NCBI GenBank assembly: GCA_023409995.1
Contig: JAEYQN010000077.1
Span: 1-8,986 of the forward strand
DNA length: 8,986 bases
Direction of reading: 5' to 3'
Source: Cyanobacteria bacterium OH_CBB_238
GTDB taxonomy: Bacteria > Cyanobacteriota > Vampirovibrionia > Gastranaerophilales > Gastranaerophilaceae
In this document: positions 1-6,356 of the stretch, in pieces
How positions within the stretch are numbered: the first letter of the stretch is position 1
How the letters are laid out: each line of letters starts with the position of its first letter
Position numbers and translations under genes: made by a program
The notes under the pieces: generated by a model
What the model was told of the DNA's origin: nothing
Databases searched by the model: none
Seen by the model: only the letters and a program-made list of their open reading frames with translations

Positions 1-1601
1 CACCTGATTCATCAAAGGGAAGCAGATTAGTAATAGTAACACCAGAGGATAGTAGTGGAGATACAATCCAAAGATCATTAATAGACTTTTACCAAAAGAC
101 CTCTACCGGTATGACTAATATTGGCAGAATTGCTTTTGATAATGTTTCTGCAACTAACGGATATGGTAATTCAGGAAATACAGCAATTGGAAAAAATACA
201 TTAATCAATAATATTCCTTCACTGGGCCAAGCATATGGAATGTGGAATACAGCATTAGGTTCAGAGTCCCTGTATCATAATTCTATTGGCTATCATAACA
301 CAGGACTTGGGGATTGGACTCTATACAATAATACAACAGGGACAGATAATGTTGCAATAGGGTCTAAATCTCAATACTATACGTCTACTGCTTCAGGAAA
401 TACTTCATTAGGGACTTTTTCTCTTGGGGGATTGGACCAATTGGGCTTAAGATCAGAAATGCTAACTGGAAACTACAATACTTCAGCTGGTTACCTTTCT
501 ATGAGAGCAAATGAAAATGGGGAGAACAATACAGCACTGGGAGCATTTTCTCTAACCAGTAATAAAACAGGTAGTGAAAACACATCTATTGGCACTGGCT
601 CTTTATATCACAGCACAAATGCTTCTTTTAATGTTGCAATGGGGTCTTATGCTTTAGCTGGCTACCAAGAAGGAAGAATTTCTCAAAATACAGGATACAA
701 AAATGTTGCAATGGGTTATGCTTCAATGCTTCTAAATACAACTGGATACGAAAATGCGGCAATTGGATTTGAATCAATGAGAAATAATACTGTGGGTTGG
801 CATAATGCAGCATTCGGACATCTTGCTTTAACTAGTAATACAACTGGTTATGATAACACTGCTATTGGGACCTCTGCTTTATATTCTAATACTACTGGGC
901 ATAATAATACTGCAATTGGTATGTGGGTCCTCAGAAATAATACAGCCGGAAACCACAATACTTCAGTCGGAAGAGGAAGTCTTTTAAACGCAAAGGGTAG
1001 TCAGAATATCTCAATTGGGTTTGGTTCTGGTTTAAATATTGTAAATGGAGGCGGTAACATTGTTATTGGGACTAATGCTGGACCATCAACCAATACATCG
1101 AACCAATTATTTATACACAACAGCCAGACCGATTCTCCTTTGATTTGGGGCGATTTTTCTGCTGGCACTGTCAATGTTAATGGAGCCTTTTCTGCCACAT
1201 CTGTTACCCAAACATCAGACAGGAGAGTTAAAAATATTATAGGAGATAATAAAATAGGTTTAGAGCGTATTTTAAAGTTAAATGTTAGAGAGTTCACTTT
1301 TAAAGGTTTCCCTTACGATAAAAGAAAACATACAGGAGTAATTGCTCAAGAATTACAAAAAATCATTCCAAATGCCGTGGTTGAAGGTCCAGGGAATGAT
1401 AAGTATAAAACACTATTGTATATTGATGCAAATGAAATATTGTTTACCTGTGTTAATGCTATTAAACAGTTGTATTCCAAAATGCTTGCCATTAATTCAA
1501 GAATTGTTCAATTAGAGTTGGAAAATAATAAACAACAGAAAGAAATTAATGAGTTAAAAGATAAGATTAAAATGTTGGATTCAAAAGTAAGTAAGAGATA
1601 G
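1..1601 (+). CDS. Repetitive surface/fibre protein with YadA-head-like repeats and C-terminal S74 intramolecular chaperone (5' end missing)
   Basis: The reading frame is open to the left edge (first full codon at 3), and residues before the ATG at 111 read as normal protein. That ATG has no Shine-Dalgarno site, so it is internal and the gene begins outside the window. About 532 residues are visible. A tandem array of 17-residue repeats (consensus N-T-A-I-G-x-x-S-L-x-x-N-T-T-G-x-x) covers 177-1082. A neck follows with a pattern usual in this class (QLFIHNSQ, PLIWGDF, VNVNG). The C-terminus is a peptidase S74/ICA domain: SDRRVK, with Ser at 1215 and Lys at 1230 in the Ser-Lys dyad spacing, then TGVIAQEL. 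It ends in a Leu-rich coiled coil. In the family this domain drives trimer folding and cleaves itself off just before the Ser. I infer a trimeric adhesin or fibre outside the cell. Its export signal would lie upstream. A phage tail fibre is the alternative, but no phage genes are adjacent. Confidence 0.9.
   Translation, partial: PDSSKGSRLVIVTPEDSSGDTIQRSLIDFYQKTSTGMTNIGRIAFDNVSATNGYGNSGNTAIGKNTLINNIPSLGQAYGMWNTALGSESLYHNSIGYHNTGLGDWTLYNNTTGTDNVAIGSKSQYYTSTASGNTSLGTFSLGGLDQLGLRSEMLTGNYNTSAGYLSMRANENGENNTALGAFSLTSNKTGSENTSIGTGSLYHSTNASFNVAMGSYALAGYQEGRISQNTGYKNVAMGYASMLLNTTGYENAAIGFESMRNNTVGWHNAAFGHLALTSNTTGYDNTAIGTSALYSNTTGHNNTAIGMWVLRNNTAGNHNTSVGRGSLLNAKGSQNISIGFGSGLNIVNGGGNIVIGTNAGPSTNTSNQLFIHNSQTDSPLIWGDFSAGTVNVNGAFSATSVTQTSDRRVKNIIGDNKIGLERILKLNVREFTFKGFPYDKRKHTGVIAQELQKIIPNAVVEGPGNDKYKTLLYIDANEILFTCVNAIKQLYSKMLAINSRIVQLELENNKQQKEINELKDKIKMLDSKVSKR
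177..1082 (+). repeat. Tandem 17-residue (51-base) coding repeats, 17 copies
   Basis: Each copy starts with Asn followed by T/V/A-A/S-I/L/M-G. Copies start at 177, 246, 297, 348, 399, 477, 528, 579, 630, 702, 753, 804, 855, 906, 957, 1005 and 1056. Twelve of sixteen intervals are exactly 51 bases. Copies 1, 5 and 9 carry 6, 9 and 7 extra residues and copy 15 is one residue short. The copies are diverged at the DNA level, so this is an old structural repeat and not a recent expansion. The pattern resembles YadA-type beta-roll head repeats, which usually have a shorter period. Confidence 0.9.
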
Positions 1602-1633
1602 TTTTAATCACTGATTTTCATATAAATAATTTA

Positions 1634-1642
1634 TGAGATAAT
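1634..1642 (+). promoter_or_regulatory. Possible extended -10 promoter for the transporter gene
   Basis: TGAGATAAT combines a TGn extension with GATAAT, a 5/6 match to the -10 box. Transcription would start near 1649, about 27 bases before the ATG at 1676. No convincing -35 box is seen, and such motifs arise by chance in AT-rich DNA. Confidence 0.3.
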
Positions 1643-1675
1643 AGTTACTGGAAGTAGTACTAAAGAGTTGATTAT

Positions 1676-3064
1676 ATGATTACCAGATTAAAAGATTTTT
1701 ATAAAGAGCCAGCTGCTATCACTCCTATATGTGATAAACAATTGGTTGACAAGACTTATAAAGCGTGGAGAATAAGAATCTTTTTGACTATGTTTTTGGG
1801 TTACATAGCTTTCTACTTATGTAGGAAAAACATCTCAGTGGCTCTTCCTTCTATGGGAGAATCTTTGGGTTATTCAAATACGGAGCTGGGCTTACTTGGA
1901 AGTTCACTATATTTAACTTATGCCGTCGGCAAATTTATAAATGGAATAATTGCTGATAATACAAATGTAAAAAAGGTTTTACCAACTGCTCTTATCATTT
2001 CAGCTATTGCTAATTTATGTTTTGTTGCAAGTGCTATTTTTATTACACCTGGAAAAACAAGCTTTTTTGGATTGCCTACTGCGTCAATTTTATTATGGGT
2101 AATGGCATTTTTTTGGGGCTTAAACGGTTGGTTTCAATCTATGGGATTTCCCCCAATTGCGAAGAATTTATCTTATTGGTTTTGCAACAAAGAGAGAGGG
2201 TTTAAATGGTCGTTATGGTCTTCTTCGCATGAAATAGGTACATATTTAAGCGTTATTTTATCGGGCTTTCTAGTTATGAATTATGGGTGGAAAATGGCTT
2301 TTGTAGTGCCTTCATTCATTGCTGTTATTTGTTCTGTATTAATGTATTTTAACCTCCAAGATAAACCATCATCCTTGGGCTTACCTGACATTGAAGTTTA
2401 TAAAGGAGAAGGATCAAACTCTTTAACATGTGAAATTCCTGAGGATGAAGAATCTGGACTTTCATACATGCAAATATTTAAAAAATACATTTTAACCAAC
2501 AAAACAATATGGCTTCTCGCGTTTGCTTATATATTTGTATATGTAACCAGATATGGCACAATCGATTGGATAGTGAAATATTTGGTCGAGGCTAAACATT
2601 ACACGATAGGTGCCGCTGCCGAAAGGCTCAGTTTTCTCCCATTGTTTGGGACAATTGGAACAATCGGAGCTGGGCTCGTATCTGATACGTTGTTTAAGGG
2701 AAAAAGAGCTCCTGTGAATATAATCTGCCTTTCACTATTAGCTCTTTGTATTTATTTGTTTAAAGACAATACTAATATGACACTGGACTATGTCTATGTT
2801 TCATTAATTGGTATTTTCACTTGCGGTCCTCAAGTTTTAATAGGAGGACTTAGTGCTGTTGAATCAAGCTCCAAAAAAGTTGCATCAGCAGCAACTGGAT
2901 TCTGCGGAATGTTTGGATATATAGGCGCAGTTTTATCCGGAGTTGGAACGGGAGCCATAATTGATAGATTCTCTTGGAATGGCGCCGTTTTATTTTGGAT
3001 CTTTTCTGCATTGAGCGCTTTGGCAATTTGTGTAATATTGTTAAAGGGCGAAATAAAAAAATAA
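1676..3064 (+). CDS. Organophosphate:phosphate antiporter family transporter (MFS; GlpT/UhpT/UhpC-like)
   Basis: The product has 462 residues, close to the usual 440-465 of this family, with twelve predicted inner-membrane helices (first about 33-49, last about 436-457). Family marks are clear: YLCRKN with Arg50, GWFQSMGFPP at 151-160, SSSHEIG with His185, TRYGTIDW with Arg292 and GPQVLIG at 384-390. Helix 11 is Gly-rich with a FGYIGA motif. In GlpT the matching Arg pair binds substrate phosphate and the matching His takes part in transport. Because all three are kept, I infer a working exchanger of a sugar phosphate or glycerol-3-phosphate for phosphate rather than a UhpC-like sensor only. 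The substrate cannot be read from sequence, so no symbol is given. A purine-rich stretch AAAGAG (1662-1667) precedes the ATG by eight bases. The gene stands 74 bases after the fibre gene with no terminator between them. Confidence 0.92.
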   Translation: MITRLKDFYKEPAAITPICDKQLVDKTYKAWRIRIFLTMFLGYIAFYLCRKNISVALPSMGESLGYSNTELGLLGSSLYLTYAVGKFINGIIADNTNVKKVLPTALIISAIANLCFVASAIFITPGKTSFFGLPTASILLWVMAFFWGLNGWFQSMGFPPIAKNLSYWFCNKERGFKWSLWSSSHEIGTYLSVILSGFLVMNYGWKMAFVVPSFIAVICSVLMYFNLQDKPSSLGLPDIEVYKGEGSNSLTCEIPEDEESGLSYMQIFKKYILTNKTIWLLAFAYIFVYVTRYGTIDWIVKYLVEAKHYTIGAAAERLSFLPLFGTIGTIGAGLVSDTLFKGKRAPVNIICLSLLALCIYLFKDNTNMTLDYVYVSLIGIFTCGPQVLIGGLSAVESSSKKVASAATGFCGMFGYIGAVLSGVGTGAIIDRFSWNGAVLFWIFSALSALAICVILLKGEIKK

Positions 3065-3067
3065 AAA

Positions 3068-3076
3068 TGGTATAAT
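3068..3076 (+). promoter_or_regulatory. Extended -10 promoter for the TPR gene
   Basis: TGGTATAAT is a perfect -10 box preceded by the TGn extension. No -35 box stands at normal spacing, as is common for extended -10 promoters. Transcription would start near 3083, leaving a leader of about 32 bases with GGAG (3100-3103) ahead of the ATG at 3115. It starts four bases after the transporter stop codon, so the TPR gene probably has its own transcript. Confidence 0.55.
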
Positions 3077-3114
3077 ATTTTCATAATAAATAGAAGAGTG
3101 GAGTAAAATCATAT

Positions 3115-4854
3115 ATGAAGAAAGGGTTGCTTTTATTTTTGGCAGTTACAATAGTAGGTTGCAACTGTTATGCAAGCACATTATACAAGGATTCGGCATA
3201 TGAACCTCCAATAAAAAATAATGCTATTGTTCAAAAAAATAAAGCAGAATTAGATAGACTTAGAGGAATGTCCCTTACTAATGATTGTGAACCCTCTGAT
3301 CACTTAAGATTAGCCCAACTGTATTTAGAACAGAACGATGAAGCCAGAGCAATGCTTGCATATGGAAGGTTTCTATTCCACAATGCATATGATGAGTCAG
3401 CAATGTCTGATTTAAAAAAGCAAATAAATACTAATATAAAAAATAATTATCATAAAACCTTCTTTATGACATTAGATGCAAGACTTAAAGTAGTGGAAGA
3501 AGGTGGCATAGACTCTGCGCAACAGGCGTGTCAACAAATTCTAAAAGAAAATCCAAATTACACTTTGGCTAAACTATTCTTGGCAAAAATGTTTTTAGCA
3601 AAAAACAATCCACAACAGGCAATATCTATACTAAATAGTATTCTTGCTACAAAGCCATATGCCATATATCTAGATGCCTATATGGGTGATGCATATACTG
3701 CCTTAGGACAAATAGACTTGGCTATAAAACACTATGAAATAGCAATTCCTGGAGATCTTGCAGAAGCTTGTCTTGTAAGGGCAAAACTATATTTATTACT
3801 CTCGAATAATAAAAATATGACGCCTTCAGAAATAATGCAAATTATATATTCAGAAAAATCACCAAACGAAATTACTGCTTCAGACTACTGTGATATTGCA
3901 GAAACTGTATCTAAATTAGGAGATCTAAAAGCCACTGCTGGTATATATAAACAAGCTATTGCCATAAACCAAAAGTATGAAAGAGCATATGAGTCTTTAG
4001 CCAATACATACATAGAAATGAATGAAAACATACTTGCCAGAAATATTGTTGACATGGGTAGATCTGTTTTTTCATTAGAAAAAGAGAATAAAGAGGCATT
4101 AACACGAATGCTTGTAAAAATTGATCCTGATCCTAGAGCACTGGCTGATAAATTTTATTCGCAAGGTTACTATGAAGATGTAATTTGCATTTTTGAAGTA
4201 ATAGGACCAGAAACGCCAGATGAATTTGTCAAGTTAGCAGAAAGCTACAATGAAACAGGTAGATATTTTGATGCCATAGTCGAATACAAAAATGCTATCA
4301 ATAGCAATTCTCGAGATCCTCTGTTACATTATAATTTGGCGTTAATTCAAGAAAAAACTGCAGAGTTTCAAGATGCAAAGGATAGTTATTCAAAAGCTTT
4401 AGAATTAAATTCTAATTATAAAGATGCAAAAACAAAGATAGCTAAAATAGATGAAAAACAAATTAATGAAGAATTAGACAAAGCAATAGACCTTGTTAAA
4501 GCAGGCAATATCAATGCAGCTAAGGCTATTGTCGAAGTTTCATTTAGCGATAAAAAAGAAACTGATAAATCTTATTTTTGTAGATCATTAATTTATAAAA
4601 AAATGGGCGATACGGTTGCTCAACTGAGTGATTTAAATAAAGCTTATGCTATGAATTCATCAGACCCAGAAGTTTGCCTAGAATTGGCCAAATACCATGA
4701 CTTAACTTCTCCTGAAGTTGCGGTTAAATATTATAAAGAATATATTAAACTCCAAAAAGATGATACAAATCCAGATATTGAAAAAATCAAGGCTAGAATA
4801 AAAGAAATAACGCCACAAGAACAAACACAGACTACAAGCAAAGAGAATCTTTAA
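3115..4854 (+). CDS. Exported tetratricopeptide-repeat protein, probable lipoprotein
   Basis: The product has 579 residues. The N-terminus is a signal peptide (MKK, hydrophobic core at residues 5-15) ending in a lipobox-like I-V-G-C with Cys16. A signal peptidase I site after C-Y-A (Ala20) is also possible, so lipidation is likely but not certain. The rest is helical TPR repeats. Recognisable units lie at about 62-95, 151-184, 186-212, 255-288, 289-320, 367-398, 402-436, 485-518 and 519-550. The clearest run is at 367-436, with the typical A-x-x-Y/L, G-R-Y and A-I-x-x-Y positions. The Glu/Gln/Thr-rich C-terminus looks disordered. TPR arrays are protein-binding scaffolds, and no enzymatic domain is visible. 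I infer an envelope-located assembly or adaptor role facing the periplasm. The partner is unknown; the upstream fibre gene is one candidate. The start is supported by GGAG eleven bases upstream. Confidence 0.85.
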   Translation: MKKGLLLFLAVTIVGCNCYASTLYKDSAYEPPIKNNAIVQKNKAELDRLRGMSLTNDCEPSDHLRLAQLYLEQNDEARAMLAYGRFLFHNAYDESAMSDLKKQINTNIKNNYHKTFFMTLDARLKVVEEGGIDSAQQACQQILKENPNYTLAKLFLAKMFLAKNNPQQAISILNSILATKPYAIYLDAYMGDAYTALGQIDLAIKHYEIAIPGDLAEACLVRAKLYLLLSNNKNMTPSEIMQIIYSEKSPNEITASDYCDIAETVSKLGDLKATAGIYKQAIAINQKYERAYESLANTYIEMNENILARNIVDMGRSVFSLEKENKEALTRMLVKIDPDPRALADKFYSQGYYEDVICIFEVIGPETPDEFVKLAESYNETGRYFDAIVEYKNAINSNSRDPLLHYNLALIQEKTAEFQDAKDSYSKALELNSNYKDAKTKIAKIDEKQINEELDKAIDLVKAGNINAAKAIVEVSFSDKKETDKSYFCRSLIYKKMGDTVAQLSDLNKAYAMNSSDPEVCLELAKYHDLTSPEVAVKYYKEYIKLQKDDTNPDIEKIKARIKEITPQEQTQTTSKENL

Positions 4855-4864
4855 GAAATGTGAA

Positions 4865-4885
4865 GTTATATACTTGATATATAAC
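4865..4885 (+). promoter_or_regulatory. Perfect 8-bp inverted repeat overlapping an extended -10-like motif
   Basis: GTTATATA (4865-4872) and TATATAAC (4878-4885) are exact inverted repeats around a five-base loop. The right half contains TGATATATA (4875-4883), an extended -10-like motif that could start a transcript near 4890 for the gene at 4950. It could be an operator, or a weak hairpin ending the TPR transcript, although no U-run follows. The stem has only one G-C pair. Confidence 0.35.
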
Positions 4886-4949
4886 AATTATTTACTAAAT
4901 TTCGTTTTTATATTAATACAGAGAGATAAATTTCGAAAGAGAGTAAATT

Positions 4950-5417
4950 ATGGCAATTGTATCAGCCCACCTAAGCATATTATCTTTGGTTTCCTATCAA
5001 AACCAACTAAATTATAGACTATCTATTTTGACAAATCAAAGACAAAACATTGCAACTTCTCAAGCTGCGATAATTCAACAATACTCTGCAAAAGCATCAT
5101 CAACTAGCATATCTCAGTCTAATGCCCTTACTTCGATTTTAAAAGACTATGCATCAAAAGCTTCAACCGGACAACTGAGCGAGTCTCAGATTGACACTAT
5201 AGTTAGTAACTATGAGAGTTTGGTATCATCAACAGATGTTTCAAGTTTTTCTGAAGATCCAAATTACATACTTCTTCAGCTAAAAGATAATGATTTAGAC
5301 ATTCAACAAGGTCAAATGGAGACACAATTAAAAGCAGTAACAGCAAACTTAGAGTCTCAACAAAAATTAGAAGATAGTAATATTAAGAACGATTTTGGAT
5401 ATAGTTTATCTTTATAA
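4950..5417 (+). CDS. Unrecognised 155-residue helical protein, Ser/Gln-rich, no signal peptide
   Basis: I do not recognise a named family. The product has an N-terminal amphipathic helix (about 5-50) rich in Leu, Ile, Gln and Asn. A Ser/Thr-rich middle (50-105) follows with a short D-Y-A-S-K-A-S element, then a C-terminal helix (about 108-145) rich in Gln, Leu and Glu, ending N-D-F-G-Y-S-L-S-L. It has no Cys, no Trp, no signal peptide and no membrane segment. Two long terminal helices flanking a variable Ser-rich centre is a layout shared by flagellin-like and other self-assembling or secreted rod proteins. That likeness is architectural only and is inference. The start is supported by a purine-rich GAAAGAGAG element (about 4935-4943) six to seven bases before the ATG. 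It is monocistronic: it has its own upstream region and a strong terminator just after its stop. Confidence 0.72.
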   Translation: MAIVSAHLSILSLVSYQNQLNYRLSILTNQRQNIATSQAAIIQQYSAKASSTSISQSNALTSILKDYASKASTGQLSESQIDTIVSNYESLVSSTDVSSFSEDPNYILLQLKDNDLDIQQGQMETQLKAVTANLESQQKLEDSNIKNDFGYSLSL

Positions 5418-5431
5418 AAATTAATTAAAAG

Positions 5432-5460
5432 TCTTGTATTGTAAATATACAAGATTTTTT
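5432..5460 (+). terminator. Intrinsic terminator after the 155-residue protein gene
   Basis: A perfect 8-bp stem TCTTGTAT/ATACAAGA (5432-5439 and 5447-5454) with a seven-base loop is followed by six T (5455-5460). It lies 14 bases after the stop codon. An AAAA run before the stem can pair with the T-run, so some activity in the other direction is possible. Confidence 0.88.
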
Positions 5461-5462
5461 CT

Positions 5463-5490
5463 TTGAATTTATGTAGTAATTTGATATTAT
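5463..5490 (+). promoter_or_regulatory. Predicted promoter for the small gene-engB unit
   Basis: TTGAAT (5463-5468, 4/6 to the -35 box) and TATTAT (5485-5490, 5/6 to the -10 box) are 16 bases apart. The -10 carries a TGn extension (TGATATTAT, from 5482). It directly follows the terminator, so it opens a new unit. Transcription would begin at about 5497, which is the GTG start codon itself. Confidence 0.6.
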
Positions 5491-5496
5491 TAATGT

Positions 5497-5745
5497 GTGA
5501 ATATATTCAAATCTTTTGAAATGTTTCTATCAAACCCATTAAGTATAATTCATGACAGGATTATACGCGTTATGCATGTAGAAACAAACATATTTGCCAG
5601 AAAAATGCCGATGCAAGTTGATGTTGATGATAGTAGTGCTCAAATCACTGTTTATGACAACGAAAAAGTATACAGGCTGCTATCTAATGTTTTATACAAA
5701 AAGAAGTTCTTAAATGAAAATAAACACAGCAAAATTTATAACTAG
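5497..5745 (+). CDS. Small uncharacterised protein upstream of and overlapping engB (82 aa, GTG start)
   Basis: No family is recognised. An in-frame TAA sits at 5491-5493, so the earliest start is GTG at 5497 (82 residues). ATG at 5521 would give 74 residues. Neither has a Shine-Dalgarno site. The predicted transcription start falls on the GTG, so a leaderless message is plausible. The protein has a short hydrophobic-basic N-terminal half (S-N-P-L-S-I-I-H-D-R-I-I-R-V-M-H-V) and a middle resembling a beta segment (Q-V-D-V-D-D, A-Q-I-T-V-Y). The C-terminus is basic (YKKKF, then N-E-N-K-H-S-K). There is no signal peptide. The last ten codons overlap engB by 32 bases in another frame, so the two would be co-transcribed and the engB start is read through. 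Reality as a gene rests on the promoter, spacing and normal-looking composition. It could instead be a leader region of engB. Confidence 0.55.
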   Translation: MNIFKSFEMFLSNPLSIIHDRIIRVMHVETNIFARKMPMQVDVDDSSAQITVYDNEKVYRLLSNVLYKKKFLNENKHSKIYN

Positions 5746-6295
5746 TGCACCGTCATTAAAAGAATGCCCCCAATTAAACATGCCAGAATTTGCTTTAATA
5801 GGAAGATCAAATGTTGGTAAATCATCTTTTATTAATGGAATGGTAAATATTAATGGATTGGCTAAAACAAGTAATAAGCCTGGAAAAACCAGACTAATAA
5901 ACCTATTTAACATAAATGAATCTTTTGTAATTGCTGATTTACCAGGTTATGGTTATGCTAAAGTTTCAAAAAAAATGCAGGATGATTGGCAACGTAATAT
6001 CGAAAACTATCTGTTAAATCGAGATGATTTGGTGTCTTTAGTGCAGTTTATTGATGCAAGGCACCCAATTCAAAAAAATGATTATCAGATGGCCGAATGG
6101 ATACAATATAACAAGTTGCCATATATTGTAATTGCTACAAAAATAGATTGTATTACTCGATCAAATATTCAGAAAACAGTAAATACATTAAAAAAAGAAT
6201 TACATACAGAGGTGTTCCCTTTTAGTAAAGTTGACCCATATTATAATAAAGAAATTCTTGCAGCATTGGAGTCTAGAATTCTTTCCTATAACTAG
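5714..6295 (+). CDS. engB: Ribosome biogenesis GTP-binding protein EngB (YsxC/YihA)
   Basis: The product has 193 residues, the normal length for this family (about 190-215). The GTPase motifs are in order: G1 GRSNVGKS at 30-37, the switch region with K-T-S-N-K-P-G-K-T at 51-59 (family signature), G3 DLPGYGYA at 75-82 and G4 TKID at 142-145. G5 at about 170-172 reads F-S-K where S-S or S-A is more usual, a mild deviation. EngB is a cytoplasmic Era/Obg-superclass GTPase needed for late assembly of the large ribosomal subunit, and it is essential in many bacteria. AAGAAG at 5701-5706, seven bases before the ATG, supports the start inside the tail of the upstream small gene. Known from the family: GTP binding and 50S maturation. 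Inferred here: translation at least partly coupled to the overlapping upstream frame. Confidence 0.96.
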   Translation: MKINTAKFITSAPSLKECPQLNMPEFALIGRSNVGKSSFINGMVNINGLAKTSNKPGKTRLINLFNINESFVIADLPGYGYAKVSKKMQDDWQRNIENYLLNRDDLVSLVQFIDARHPIQKNDYQMAEWIQYNKLPYIVIATKIDCITRSNIQKTVNTLKKELHTEVFPFSKVDPYYNKEILAALESRILSYN

Positions 6296-6342
6296 GGGAT
6301 AAAAGATTAGCAAATCATTATTAAAATATTCTTATAGGGACT

Positions 6343-6348
6343 AAGGGG
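6343..6348 (+). promoter_or_regulatory. Strong Shine-Dalgarno site for the Cys-rich small protein
   Basis: AAGGGG stands eight bases before the ATG at 6357 and is one of the best ribosome-binding sites in the window. It is a main reason to accept the 77-residue frame as a gene. Confidence 0.7.
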
Positions 6349-6356
6349 ATTATATT

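Noticed and set aside
111..113. ATG as the true start of the repeat protein
   Set aside because: The frame continues without a stop to the left edge, the upstream residues look coding, and there is no ribosome-binding site.
177..1082. CRISPR-like or recent tandem DNA repeat
   Set aside because: Repeats are in frame, diverged at DNA level, have no spacers and encode a known structural repeat type.
628..1297. Open frames on the minus strand within the repeat protein gene
   Set aside because: They mirror the repeat codons, lack ribosome-binding sites and make no recognisable protein.
1..1601. Prophage tail-fibre region
   Set aside because: S74 domains are frequent in phages, but no tail, capsid, integrase or lysis gene is seen in the window. 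It stays open because the upstream side is unseen.
3061..3114. Terminator between the transporter and TPR genes
   Set aside because: No stem with a following T-run is present; only A/T-rich DNA with the -10 motif.
4702..4887. Minus-strand frame with hydrophobic residues over the end of the TPR gene
   Set aside because: The hydrophobic look comes from the antisense of Lys/Glu-rich codons; it has no start signal.
5710..5913. Minus-strand frame over the start of engB
   Set aside because: It lies wholly antisense to the P-loop region of a conserved gene.
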